Positions 52,832 through 64,000 of a stretch of DNA of 64,000 nt are shown here, piece after piece. The stretch is taken from the NCBI GenBank assembly GCA_030765045.1, contig CM060964.1, positions 174,941,352 through 175,005,351 of the forward strand, written 5' to 3'. The first letter of the stretch is position 1; every line of letters begins with the position of its first letter. The DNA comes from Tenodera sinensis (Eukaryota; Arthropoda; Insecta; Mantodea; Mantidae). The position numbers were made by a program, and so were the translations under genes. The notes under the pieces were generated by a model that saw only the letters and a program-made list of their open reading frames with translations, was not told where the DNA came from and searched no databases.

Positions 52832-53811
52832 GTACTATGTGTTTCCTTTGAATTAATTACGTTTGCGTAACATAACAAAAGTCATCTGTGAGCCCACAGT
52901 TGCAAATAAGACCCCTAACTGCTGAAAGAGGACCCGCCCATCCTCTGGAGCCCAAAAGAAAGGTCTGTTGGCATTAAATTGACAGTAACACAGTACTGTG
53001 TGTCCTTTAACCGCAATGGCATGTATCTTCTGCAAGAAGTTTGGGATACAAGAGCGGGAAGCATTACAAACGCATATTCTCTTCTTGAAGTTTTGTTCTA
53101 TAACAGCTGAAGAGTAGTCTCAAATGGTGACAATCATGTTAGTTAATATCCGCGGAGGTTACATACGAAGGACCGGTTTTTACCATCATAGTTCGGAAAA
53201 CAGTAAAAAAAAGTGTAGTCTTACATAAAAAAGAACCACTGTTCTTGGAATAAAATTTTACCTGGAATGGAAGCATTTATTACAATTGAACGTTCGAACC
53301 CAAATATTTCTCTAGGAAGAGAGATTTGCTCAGGAAGTTTCTTCACATTTGAGATTCTCCCATGAATCGAAACATTATACAAGAATTAATGAGGACAAAA
53401 CCACCTTATCAATGTCCAGATTCTTTTAAACTCGGAATAATTTGACCCCAATATGCTTACGAGCATTTTAATGAGTGAAAACGTTGCATGAGGTAAAAGA
53501 CTTGGGTTGCCAAGAGGAAATGTCACTTCCGTTCTACTCTTCTTGCAGAAAGCCTTGGAGGAAAGTGGAGTATGGCGTCCATCAGAAACTTGAAACTAAC
53601 AACTGGGTGAATATCCATTACGATAGAGTAGATGCGTTTCTTTCAGTTTGCTGGCGAAATTCCATATTGAAGCGCCGAAAGTAAGCTCCTGAAACAAAAG
53701 AAAATGTCAATGTACTACATAACTTCTTTTACTCGTGTATCACTTGCTTATCTGTATACCACAGACATCTTACATACTATAATTACACGTGTAAAGAAAA
53801 AGTGTGTTTTG
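52832..53811. other. Unassigned sequence
   Basis: Nothing recognised. The open frame 53475-53684 has no domain. Confidence 0.5.
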
Positions 53812-54032
53812 CATTCGGGGTGCACTAAACCTCGTTAGGTCCCTGAGGGGACAATTAAGGAGCTACTTGATTGAGAGGTAACGCCTCCTGGTTGCGAAAA
53901 TCGCACATATTATGCTGACCACGTCCCACCTGTCAGAACTGCACTCCACTTATAAGGTCTGTGGTCAGCAGACGTGGGAGACGCAGCGCCCAGGCGGTAG
54001 GTCTTGGCCCGGAAAGGGATATTGCGCCGCCA
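53812..54032 (+). mobile_element. SINE S2, headless copy
   Basis: GGGGTGCACTAAACCTCGTTAG, GGAGCTACTTGATTGAGAGGTA, CACGTCCCACCTG and GTGGGAGACGCAGCGCC follow the order of 8745-8945. The tRNA-like head is missing. Confidence 0.75.
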
Positions 54033-54044
54033 AATTAGTTTTTC

Positions 54045-54655
54045 TTTTAAATGCACATGACTTTCTCTACCCACTGTTCTAGAAAATATACTTACAAAAG
54101 CTTATTAATTTAGCTACTTTATGATGATGGAGATAAACCTTCATTACACATTTGCACACATGTTCCTTTTAGTTACAAGAAAGACACACTAGGCTAAAGG
54201 GATTGTCAGTTTTTCAAAAAGTGGATCTCTATGTAATGTCTTTAAGTTCCATCGTAGTGCATGACCACGAGAAAACAAAATAGCGACTTATTACTTCAAT
54301 AAAGTACAATTATTTGAAATTTCAAACCAATAATATACAGAATCTTCAAAATAGTTAACTCAACAAAATATTTCATTTGACATAAGGTGTGTGAAGTGAG
54401 ATCTTGTGTATCTCTTAGGATTTAAAAATTACAAAAAGTCTTTCAGAATGAAGGCTATTCCCAAGAAATTCAAATATATTCATTCAAAAATCTTGAATAC
54501 ATGGCATTTTAATCAAAATAGAGCCATTTTTGAGTAAATCAAATATAACGAAAACTTTTTTAATGTAAAGGATAGTTTGGAGTGGGGGGGGGGGGGGAGG
54601 GTTTGGAAATATTCGTGTCGCATTCCTGAGGATCCTTAACTCTAATACCAAGTTA
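54045..54655 (+). mobile_element. Diverged F1 copy cut by the Jockey LINE
   Basis: It begins with ACATGACTTTCTCTACCCACTG and runs through TGTAAAGGATAGTTTGGAGTG and ATTCGTGTCGCATTCCTGAG to TACCAAGTT, where LINE sequence begins. An 11-G run lies near 54586. Confidence 0.65.
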
Positions 54656-54769
54656 GCGCGTGTTTATCAAGTTGTGTCTAGGCAGGTCTAGAGGTTCTGC
54701 ACGAACTCCAAACGGAAAAGTTGCCTGTCAACAAAGTAGTTCGTCTCTTTTTTCACAATAAACAACCGA

Positions 54770-55370
54770 TGCTCCTTTGTACAGTCGAATTGGACCGTTC
54801 TGAGGATGCCAACGTATATTCGAGTTGAAGCATATTCAACTTGCTGTTGCTTCCGTTGAGCAACGCCGCAAAGCTCCTACCATCCCTCAGTGCACCAACT
54901 GCCAACGTTACGGACATATCAAGAATTTCTACCACCTTCCTGCACGTTGTGTTAAATGCCCCGGCAACCATCATTTTTCTACCTGTACTAAAGCTCGTCA
55001 GACACCTTGCTGTGTAAACTGTGGGGAAACCCACGCAGCAAACTATAAAGGCTGTTCTTATTATCTCCGACTCAAACACAAACAGCATCGCAACGATTCC
55101 CCTAACACAACTATTCCGCGTAATCGTGAACTGCTACCGCCCCCATCCGTCAATGATCGTCATTTCCCGGCCATGTCTAGTCAAGCTTCATCCTCTTCTA
55201 CGCCACAATGGCTTTCTAGGACTCAACAGTCATCTGCCAAAGATAACATACCCAGGTGTTCTTCGACTTCTGCTTTGTATTCTCTCATCTCATCCCTCTT
55301 CAACTCCTTCCTCTCCCTTTTGCATTCATATCTTCCACTTACGCTCCTTATTTTCCAAGTTCTTAGCTGA
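54770..55370 (+). pseudogene. Jockey-type ORF1 C-terminal part (zinc knuckles)
   Basis: ELDRSEDANVY precedes a frame change. CTNCQRYGHIKNFY, CVKCPGNHHFSTC and CVNCGETHAANYKGC are the three knuckles of Jockey-type gags. In the first, the last Cys is Tyr, so zinc binding would fail. The tail is Ser/Leu-rich. The N-terminal gag is lost. Confidence 0.8.
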
Positions 55371-55381
55371 CCTTTTCCACC

Positions 55382-57522
55382 ATGCCCTTTGACTTGGCCC
55401 CGGTCTTCTCTACTCTCACCTTCCTGAATTGGAATGCTAACGCGCCCAAATCCAAACGCTACAGTTTCCTTGCGATTCTTTCTCGGCACTACGTCGACAT
55501 TGCTTGTGTCTCTGAAACACACCTAACCCCTCCTGAGAAGTTTACTGTTCCTGGCTACAGAATTTACCGGGAGGATGTGACGCTGCCGTGGCCTCCGGTG
55601 GAGTTGCCATTATAATTAGACGCCGTATCAAACTCTCTGTTTCTGCCACAACTTCGTAGCTTCGAAGCCTGCGTCATTCAAGCCGCCACTGCTAATGGGC
55701 AACTGCTCACCGTTTTGGTAGCCTACAAGCCGCCCTCTAACACTCTGGCTATTTAGGATTTGCAGCTTTTATTTTCTACCACTGCCCCTACTATTCTTCC
55801 AGGAGACCTAAATAGCTAAAATGTCCTCTGGGACTGCCGAGTCAGCACATTAACGGTCGCCGTCTTCAGCGAGCTACTGGATGCCTGTGGTTTCCACGTC
55901 GTTGCCCCTGATGCACCTACCTTTTACTCTAATAACGTCAGACTCCAACCAGATATTCTTGATGTCGCTCTAATACAGAACTTTACGCAACCCCTACTCC
56001 TGCACGTTCTGCCTGAAATGGACTCCGATCATTGTTCCGTTCTTGCAACCTTTCAGGTGGACAGAACCTACTCTACATACGTTCCTCCCTTGATGTAGAC
56101 TGGGACCAGTTTCAGCATCATCTCGACCAGGAGCTCCACCCACACCTTCCTTTGACACAGAAGCAGGATATTGATATGCCTATAACTCATTTCACCACTA
56201 CTGTGATAGCGACTATTCGATGGGCTACCACTGTTCTCCGGCGAGCCGGCCACTGTCCACCATTTCATGAAATATTGCCTCACACGTTTCTTCAGCTGCT
56301 GAGAGAGAAGCATGAATCCGTCGTTCCTAGCAACTGCACCGTCCACCTCATCAGCGTCACAGATTGAACCAGTTGACGCGGCTCGTTAAGCGAGCACTGG
56401 ATGACTGCCGCTATTCTTCGTATCAGCGTCATCTGTCCAACATTTCCCCACTAGGCAGCAGTCTCTGGAAGGAAGCCCGCCCCATTCTATCGGAATCACC
56501 TCTGATACCACCTCTCCGCTGCGGTGATCGGCACTACTCCAGTGACAGCGAAAAGTGCGAGCTTTTTGCTGACTATTTTGAGACAGCCTTTACACCCAAA
56601 CCAGTCGCTGATGTTCATAACTCCGTTATAGAGGACCAGATTCTTTTTCCTCCAAGTGTTCCCGTGCCCATCAAGTTCACTTCACCGAGTGAGGTTCGCC
56701 GCCTATTGCACACACTGGTATCCAAAAAGGCTCCTGGTCATGACCATATTCCCAATAATGTTCTTAAAAATCTGTCTCGCAAAGCCCTCGCCTTTCTTCC
56801 CGCTCTCTTCAACGCCCTACTCCGCTTGGGATATTTTACTACCTGCTGGAAACATGTGAATGTTATAGTTCTGCACAAGCCCGGAAAACCTGCACATCAG
56901 CCTTCCAGTTATCACCCTGTAAGTCTTCTACCAACCATGTCCAATATTTTTGAGAAGCTTGTGAATATCCGCATTTGCAAATTTTTATCCGCCTCCTCAG
57001 TGATACTACCCTTTCAATTTGGCTTTCGCCAAAGGCATTCTCCGGTGCACCAGCTTCTTCGCGTTACCGAACACATCGCTCACGCCTTCGAGAGGAGACA
57101 GAATTGCTTAGCTGCTTTCTTAGATTTCAGTCAAGCCTTTGACAAAGTCTAGCACCGTGGTCTGTTGTTCAAAATACATAATATTGGTCTTCCTGATTAA
57201 CTATATCACTTAATTTACAGTTTCCCACCGGATTGCACTTTCTCCGTCACTTTAAGTTCAGAATAAAGTTTTACGCCTCGCTCTTCATGCTCCCTGGTTT
57301 GTTTGCAACACTCAGCTACACCGTGAACTTGGAATTCTCTCCATAAAGGACTTCATTCATCATCAGGCTCATGGCTTCTTTGGTCGTCTCCATCAGGTCC
57401 CAGGTGTGGTTTTGTTCTCCCTGGGCCATAGATCGCAGTCTCCAAACCGAATCCACAGTCGTCTGTCACTAGATCTGTTGCTAGCAACAGACAACGTGTC
57501 GGACACCGCAGAAGAGGATTGA
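55382..57522 (+). pseudogene. Jockey-type ORF2: endonuclease plus broken RT
   Basis: The endonuclease starts MPFDLAPVFSTLTFLNWNAN with ACVSETHL, then, across shifts, GDLNS and MDSDHCSV. RT follows from 56364: KKAPGHDHIPNNVLKNL, KPGKPAHQPSSYHPVSLLP and FGFRQRHSPVHQL, to motif A FLDFSQAFDKV, then a stop. The (Y/F)xDD motif is absent because of the deletion. The C-terminus NTQLHRELGILSIKDFIHH ends with TGA at 57520-57522. It is not functional. Confidence 0.82.
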
Positions 57523-57705
57523 GATCAACAACACTCTCTCGCGTACTTGTTCCTGAGGGACCTGTAGAGGTCGACCTCATTTCTGTTCAGAATCATGTTC
57601 TTATTTAGTAAGTTCTTTTTTGTGTTTTGTATTCGGTTTTATTTCCCTGTAATTCTCCCTTATCTGTATAGCGTTGCAGCGCTGATCGATAATAAAGGCA
57701 ATTAT

Positions 57706-57932
57706 AAAAAGATACCAAGTTCGGTTTTCATCCCAAATTTCGTTTTCCAGTTATGCTATTCAAACACACGCACATACACGCGCGCACACGCACGCGCGCA
57801 CACACACACACGCACTCAAACTCACACCTTTTTGCAAAACTTGTTTTTTATTTATTCAGGGAGTCTCAAAATTTTGGATGGAATACAACGTTTTCTCTAC
57901 TTATTATACGTAAACAGTAGAAACAATGAAAA
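57706..57932 (+). mobile_element. F1 3' fragment
   Basis: It starts abruptly at ATACCAAGTTCGGTTTT, right after the LINE tail. It carries a CA/CG microsatellite (57762-57820) in the family slot and ends CTTATTATACGTAAACAGTAG. With 54045-54655 it probably was one F1 copy, split by the LINE: both pieces break at TACCAAGTT. Confidence 0.75.
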
Positions 57933-58189
57933 TATATAAATCGCCTGGTTTGTTCAAGAATATCTCGGAAATTGCCCGTGGGAGGGGGGAGGGGACGAAG
58001 TTGCTAAGTTGCTTGTTAAGAGGGTAACATACTCTACGATTGGAGAAAAGTGATGTTCACCGAAAACTATAAAAATATGTGTTGTGCTTAAAATGTCTTA
58101 TTTTAATTGCACGTTGGTTCTCAAGCACGCTAACACTGATTTCACTAATGCATCTTTAAATTTTAAATACTTTAAAATTGTGTGATTCA
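57933..58189. other. Unassigned sequence
   Basis: Nothing recognised. Confidence 0.5.
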
Positions 58190-58481
58190 CTCTCCCTCTG
58201 CTTCTGTTTGTCTGTCTGTCTATCCGTCCGTCTGTCTGTTTTCTGTCTGTCTCTGCCTATCTGTCTGTCTGTCTCTGCCTATCTGTCTGTCTGTTTGTCT
58301 GTCTGCCTCTGTCTGTCTGTCTCTGTCTGTCTGTTTTCTGTCTGTCTGTCTCTCTCTGTCTGTCTCTGTCTGTCTGTCTATCCGTCCGTCTGTCTGTTTT
58401 CTGTCTTTTTGTCTGTCTGTCTCTGTCTTTCTGTCTCTGCCTGTCTGTCTCTGACTGTCTGTTTGTCTCTGTCTGTCTGTC

Positions 58482-58565
<84 letters not shown>
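58190..58565. repeat. (TCTG)n / (TC)n compound microsatellite
   Basis: TCTG tetramers with regular TCTC, TTCTG and TCCG variants end in a pure TC run. Internal segments recur (TCTATCCGTCCGTCTGTCTG twice, about 160 bp apart). All frames are open and give Cys/Leu/Ser or Arg/Asp/Gln repeats with no genic value. Confidence 0.95.
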
Positions 58566-58569
<4 letters not shown>

Positions 58570-60425
58570 GCTACGGACAGTTTTTGACGAAGCATTTTTA
58601 CCCACAAGGGAAATACCAGAACTGGAATGTTATGATAATTGTCTTCCGGCCTATTTACAAGTCGCTAATTCGCATAGTGGTCATGAATGGAAATCCAAAT
58701 ATGGGAGAGAATTATATCTTAGGGGAGCCGAAATGTCGCATCTCTCCAATGTTAATAGATTACCCATTATCTAGAATACTATTGAAGATAATTAACTGAA
58801 TTTTTAAGACATGTTCAGTGGTATTTTTAAAGTTGACTGGTGACACAAAAACAAATTTTCTTCATCAGAAGCAAATTTACAATTTTTAATGCAATGCCTA
58901 GATTTTTATTGAAATATATGCGCTTTCAAATTAAAAAAACTAACTAGTGTAACTGATACATAAAACCATTTTCATTACAACAAAGCTTATTTAGTTGCAA
59001 ATGCGTGATAAAAATTTCAGCACATTATACCAATAATTTTCAGAAATAATGGAGCACATGTGTAGAAACTTATTAGTTCTTCAAAAATTGCAGTTAAAGA
59101 AGATGAGAAAGCGTAAAACCTATATGCAGCTTTATTTCAATAATTTTAATTGTTTACTATCTACGTACCTCTAGAAAAACATACCAAAATGAGCGGAAGA
59201 TCTGAAATGTTCATATGGAAGTAAAATCTGAATTCGGAAAAAATGACAAAATTCACCATTTCGACTCCCTTTAAGATTTGTAATAAGAACGAGAGGGAAG
59301 GGATAGCTTGTTTTTATTTGGGAAAATGAGATACCTACATTTATTATTAGAATGTTCAGGTACAGACATTGGAGGAAGCAATTGATTTGTGGGAAATGGT
59401 TGAATAGAAATAGAGCTGAGAGTGAGAAAACATTTTAAACACTAGTCAGAACTGAGAAGTGTGGGACAATTATTATAGAATGTAAGTATTATTATAGACT
59501 GAAGTTCTCAGTGAACAGAACAATGGAAAAATGAGACTTTTATAGCATTAAAAGTTGATTTTGTAACTGTTAGGGTTTGTGTATTGTCTGGTGAATGGCT
59601 AGGGCCAATACCTGACAGTACACATGTAACTTTATTCTAGCACTTACACCAATAACTTAAATTAAAATACTAGTGATAGGTAATACGAGTAATGCATCAC
59701 TCGTTGCATAATTGTCCTGACGCCTGCTATGACGGAGGTGGGGATCCAGCGGCCGGGTGGTTCACAAACGAAATAACAGGAACTCAGTCGTTGTGTAATC
59801 GAGTCATTGCGTCCTTTGGAATATGACAGTTGTGTATGACATCTTGTGCCAAAAGAGCAAAGTTTGTCAGAGTATCGCAGGTAGTCTGTGACAGGATCAT
59901 ACAAGAAGCATGGCAGTTCAGTTGTTCAGTTCACACAACCTGATGTACTTAGATAAGAGAAATATCGCTTGCTATTTTGTCGAATGGTATTAATTACTAG
60001 GACCCAGATTTCGATGACTTTGCATCCTTTTTCTGGTGATAGTAGGGCGATGCTCAGTTGAATATATGTACGAAATGTATCACAAGGAGTAAGATGAGTC
60101 CATTTTTGTTTGTATTTTTAGTGCATTTTTCGATATTTTGGAGGAAAGGCGCACTTTTCATTATTTCAAAACATTTTTAGGTTCTTTTAACGTAAAAGTA
60201 ACTTTTGGCATTTTTCACCAGTTAAAATAATTAAAAATTAAAATACGCCAGCGTATGAACTATCTATTAGTTTCAAGACTTCTCATGTTTAAGAGGCATT
60301 TTACATTTCCTTACAAATACGCAGTAACTCCTGTAATATGATTTTGCTTCAAAGTGGATTCCCCCAACTACAATAAATATTGGTAACATCTTGTAAAAAC
60401 TTAGAGAATTTGAGGGATACCTACA
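58566..60425. other. Unassigned AT-rich sequence
   Basis: No gene or family is recognised in 1.9 kb. Confidence 0.5.
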
Positions 60426-60569
60426 GCAAGTAATGGCTGTGGTGTGGCTACCTGCTATTGTCTAAGGGTCTCGCAAACCTCTTGTTGGCATGAAGCAGGA
60501 ATTTGAGGGCATGCAGGAAGCAATAGCCTGTGACGTGGTTACCTGCTATTGTCTGAGGGTCTTGCAAAC
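60426..60569. repeat. Two ~55-bp direct repeats upstream of the hAT-like gene
   Basis: GGCTACCTGCTATTGTCTAA then GGGTCTCGCAAAC (60448-60478) recurs as GGTTACCTGCTATTGTCTGA then GGGTCTTGCAAAC (60537-60569), with similar upstream bases. They may be subterminal repeats of the hAT element. Confidence 0.65.
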
Positions 60570-60631
60570 AGATATTCCAACAGATTAGGTTTTATATTTC
60601 TGTATTTTAGTCCGTTTCTCATAAGCTGTTA

Positions 60632-62112
60632 ATGAGTGAAGTGAAGAGCAAAATTTATTTTCTGAACATGCCAAATGTAAAACTAACTACTGTGAAACTA
60701 AAGCAGTTTGTTTCGGAAAATGGGGACACCGAATTTTCAAGTGACGGTCGTATTCTGTACTGCAAAATGTGCGGCGTTAAAGTAGCAGCAGAGAAGAGGT
60801 TCACCATTGAACATGTCAACAGGGAAAAGCAAACAAGGACTAAAAGCACATGGGAAAAGAAAAGTGCAACAGATGCAGCTAGGACAGTACAATATGAATT
60901 CAGGGAATCTGCAGTTTTATGAAGATCTGTGTCAAACCTTTGCTTCAGCAAATATACCATTCAGTAAGCTGTACAATGATGCTTTCCACAATTTTCTACA
61001 GAACTATACTTGAAAATCTGTACCAGATGAGCCGACAATAAGATAGAGATACCTCAAATGATGTTACAACTAGACTATGGATGAAATCAGAATGGAATTG
61101 AAAGACAAACACATCTGGGTGTCAATGGACAAGACTACAGACTATAGGCCTGTATGTTGTGAATGTAATTGTAGGTGCTTTGAATGAAGCAGATAGAAGT
61201 GATATCTTTCTTGTAAATTGTGATGTTTTGGAGAAAGCGAATTATTCCGCTGTGAGTAAATTGTTTGACTAAACCATGAATTCTCTTTGGTCTACGACCC
61301 TGATGCAGTATCCTATATGTTTAAAGCAGTGAACTCCCTTAACGCACTCCATTCAAAAGTAGTGCATGTAACCTGCTTAACACATGTCTGCCACAGAGTT
61401 GCTGAGGAAATAAAGAGACCACTTCCCAGATGTACACAACTAATGGGAAATATGAAGAAAGTGTTTTTAAAGTCTCCTTTTCATTTGAAGATATTCCAAG
61501 AGGAAGCCCATGGGACCCCTCTTCCACCTGCTCCAGTGTTTACTACGTGGGAATCTAGTTTGAAGCCTGCGTTTATTATTGTGAAAATTTTGATGCTGTG
61601 AAAAAAGTCATCAATTATTTTGACAATGACATGCGGCAGCAGTTAACATTTTACAAGAACTGTTCTCAAACACCGAAATCAAAGGTAAAGTGGCCTACAT
61701 AAAATCAAATATTGGACTTTTGCCAGGTGTTATTACATCCCTGGAACAATGGGGTTCTCCATTGTCAACGCAAATAGATTTGGTTAAATCAATTGAATGT
61801 AAACTATGTAGTGTAGAAGGTGAAATTGGTGTACTTGTCTTTAAGAAAATGAAAACTGTTTTGAAGAAAGATAATCTCTATGAGAGATTAGTAATCTACT
61901 AGCAGGGGAGAAATATTCACTTAATGGCGTGCAACATAAACTAAAGCCTAATGATTTGTGTTATTTTGAGTATGCTCCTGTGTCTTCAGTCGACGTAGTA
62001 AAAGAGGTTTTCTGTGTACAAGGTTCTTTTGGTAGATAACCGCCAGTCTTTCACATTTGAAAATCTGCGCAAGGTGTCTGTAAGCTACTGTAATGCTGCA
62101 TTGAAGGACAAA
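60632..62112 (+). pseudogene. hAT-like transposase pseudogene with BED-type zinc finger
   Basis: The first piece (60632-60922) has KLKQFVSENGDTEFSSDGRI and YCKMCGVKVAAEKRF, like the N-terminal BED-type finger of hAT-related proteins. Later frames give YEDLCQTFASANIPFSKLYN, then KDKHIWVSMDKTTD (likely first catalytic Asp), GALNEADRSDIFLVNCDVLE, VVHVTCLTHVCHRVAEEI, TPLPPAPVFTTWES and KVAYIKSNIGLLPGVITSLE. Near 61955-62110 lies a C-terminal dimerisation-like piece (YAPVSSVDV, then NRQSFTFENLRKV). At least six frame breaks or stops show it is dead. The hAT assignment rests on pattern memory and was not searched. Confidence 0.72.
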
Positions 62113-62690
62113 TAAGTGGATGTGTTGCACTCACGTGACTTTCTCTAATCTTGTAATAACCATTCTTACAAACTTATTGTTCTATCCTCTTCGTGTTAGT
62201 TGAGATAAACATTTGCAAAAATTATCTTATTGCTTGTTTTCTTGCACGTGCAACGGGAATATGGGAATATAGGCTATAGCCACAAAATTCAAGATATACA
62301 TTTCATTTGTCATAAAAGTATCTCAAACATATGGCATTTTGATTAAAATCGTTAGAGCCATTTTCAATAAAATCAAAATTTTGGAAACTTTTTTCATGTA
62401 AAGGGTAGTTTAAGGTGGAGGAATTTTCTTCAAAATTTTCGTGTCGCATCCTTGAAAGACATTCAACTTAGATATCAACTTTGGTTTTTAACCGATTTTT
62501 CGTTTTTGAGTTATGCTGCCCACAGACTGACACACAGACATATACACACACACGGCCTTTTTCTAAAAATGCTTTTGTGGATTCAGGGAGCCTCAAAACA
62601 TATATTACTGGTGAAATCTCGACATCGAATTTTTGGGTGCAATACAATACTTCCTCTACTTTACTAAAAGTAGTAGGGAAATAAATAAAT
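62113..62690 (+). mobile_element. F1 copy with ~380-bp internal deletion
   Basis: 5' end GATGTGTTGCACTCACGTGAC. The join at GGGAATATAGGCTATAGCC skips the middle. The 3' half is well kept (GTAAAGGGTAGTTTAAGGTG; GAAATCTCGACATCGAATTT), with a weak CACACAGACA slot at 62520-62552 and end AGTAGTAGGGAAATAAATAA. It begins directly after the hAT-like remnant. Confidence 0.82.
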
Positions 62691-63547
62691 GAATGAGGAT
62701 AAACCAAAGGTAACATTGATCATTTTAATTTTTATTTTTTGGTAATTTTTTGTATGCTTTAGATCATTTTTAACGAATTTTAAGGCCATAAGGTCATCTT
62801 TTTACGGTCATTTTTTAAGTATTTTAGGTCGTTAAAATCCGGGCCCTAGTAATTACTGCCATCTAGTTTTCAAAACAGTTTTCAGGTACAAACTAATTAT
62901 CGTTCTTGTCCAATTCAGTCTAAATGTTCCCACACAGAAGTTTGCATCATGTTATTTTTCATGGAAACGCGTTGTTAGTGGATTTAATCTGATGTAATGA
63001 ATCCTTAAACCACATCAGCCGACGTTAGGGCAGTAATGAAGGTGGGTAAAATCAGCCATTGCACAGTGCATACATAGTATGCGAAGTAAAACATTAAGCA
63101 AACATTAACAACCTGATCTATATTACAAATTGTTCATATGAAAGCTTAGTTTCTTCTGTTTACGTTACTGATGTTACAATTTCACAGATACGCTTTAATT
63201 TGCTTAATATTACAGCAGTAAGTATACGACATATTTTGTGAACCAAGATTTCACTCCGCTGTTCAAAAACGTATTCATAATTAATATGCCAGACGTGATC
63301 TTTGCATAAGGTCGTGACAGATACACAAACTTAACATTTTAGTGAGTACCATTTAAACTGAAATTGTTGACCAGGTCCTTTTTTCCTGCTTTATGTTTTA
63401 AACTAACTAATAAATAACGTGCGCCGTGAAAGCTTTAAATCTTACATAACTAATGAGTACTTAAACATGCTGTAAATTGCTTCCCCTATCGGTAATATAA
63501 AAACACAGTATGCTTTTTTCTAAATAACTTTCATTTCCATAAATGGA
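62691..63547. other. Unassigned AT-rich sequence
   Basis: Nothing recognised. Confidence 0.5.
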
Positions 63548-63845
63548 ATAACTTGATCTACAACCTATGACCAGGGAACGCAAGGGACAACTTACACCGC
63601 GACCCAACGCGAATCTTTTGTGCTTACCACCCCCAGGAGAAGTGGATGAGGTGAAGGAACCGCAGGAGGACATAGGTCGCAGACAGAAACGTGACGTCCC
63701 TAACGATTCCAAGCTTGATCACGCGGTGATATCGGTGGGCTACTCAGAGAAGTCTTCCTTTAGCGAAACCGGTGAGAACTAGACCCACCGGAGGCGATTC
63801 AGAGGAGGCTGCCACCCGATATGTCTGAGTAAGAACCTGCGTCAT
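63548..63845 (-). mobile_element. SINE S1 copy F, partial
   Basis: On the minus strand, CCTCATCCACTTCTCCTGGG, GGTAAGCACAAAAGATTCGC and GTCGCGGTGTAAGTTGTCCC follow the S1 3' body. A plus-strand frame over it (63567-63782) contains LDHAVISVGY, which mimics a papain-type motif by chance. Confidence 0.65.
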
Positions 63846-63847
63846 CT

Positions 63848-64000
63848 GTCGGTCTGGGTGGCTCACTTGGTTAGACGCTCATCTACTGATTCCAAGATCG
63901 TGGGTTCAAATCCGGTCCACAAGGATGGTTTTTAAGTGTGCTTAAAAACGACAGCTCCATGTCAGTAGATTTACTGGCATGAAAAAGAACCCAGGACCTC
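63848..64000 (+). mobile_element. tRNA-headed SINE at window end
   Basis: GGTCTGGGTGGCTCACTTGG then TTAGACGCTC (box A) and GTGGGTTCAAATCC (box B, about 63900-63913) are followed by a body that leaves the window. It is of a different type from S1-S3. Confidence 0.7.

Larger units (their letters stand above)
54660..57705 (+). mobile_element. Jockey-type LINE with internal RT deletion
   Basis: Gag zinc knuckles, endonuclease, N-terminal RT and the extreme C-terminus are recognisable in order. The ~1 kb that should hold the RT catalytic core is missing near 57155-57250. The 3' end has AATAAAG followed by A-rich sequence at 57690-57705. The 5' end is truncated within ORF1. It separates two F1 pieces. 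Confidence 0.8.

Noticed and set aside
58178..58774. 198-codon Cys/Leu/Ser-rich frame
   Set aside because: It is a translation of the (TCTG)n repeat. The sequence after 58565 shows no known domain.
63567..63782. LDHAVISVGY, similar to the His motif of papain-type proteases
   Set aside because: The frame lies antisense over SINE S1 copy F. No Cys or Asn active-site block and no exon context.

Overview
This window is eukaryotic, repeat-dominated DNA. The mix of element types (I-clade, R1-clade and Jockey-type LINEs, a mariner-like element with a DG(A)PP-type transposase, a hAT-like transposase, several tRNA-headed SINEs, very long microsatellites) points to an arthropod, most likely an insect. 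I found no intact host gene, no exon chain and no functional tRNA or rRNA. No coding region is intact. The long open frames over the simple repeats (14333-17053 and 41889-46043) are only stop-free because of their base composition.

Layout. 1-836 is a tetranucleotide array. 837-11700 is built mostly from copies of one non-autonomous family (called F1 here, about 0.96 kb, with a CA/GACA microsatellite at a fixed internal site), invaded by SINEs, a LINE tail and a mariner-like element (called M). 12188-12439 is a SINE with clear target-site duplications. 13205-14449 is a degenerate ~117-bp satellite that resembles an F1 terminus, and it abuts a 2.6-kb CCA/CAT minisatellite. 17260-29092 is mostly unrecognised AT-rich DNA with F1 copies and a long SINE (S1, about 0.57 kb), one copy of which has a perfect 15-bp target duplication.

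29095-47317 is the most striking part. It reads as one M element bounded by long inverted repeats and TA dinucleotides, whose interior has become (ATT)n plus about 6.3 kb of (GGT)n-type minisatellite. That array was hit by a 5'-truncated R1-clade LINE, which was itself hit by a 2.4-kb gag-only element with an 18-bp target duplication, and by an almost full-length I-clade LINE disabled only by four in-frame stops. The M transposase C-terminus survives at 45999-46422.

47320-53811 is mostly AT-rich sequence in which I recognise little. 53812-57932 holds a SINE, F1 pieces and an internally deleted Jockey LINE. 60632-62112 is a hAT-like transposase pseudogene, followed by another F1 copy and SINE sequences to the end of the window. 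The main biology visible is layered transposon nesting, and two transposon families that carry microsatellites to new loci.
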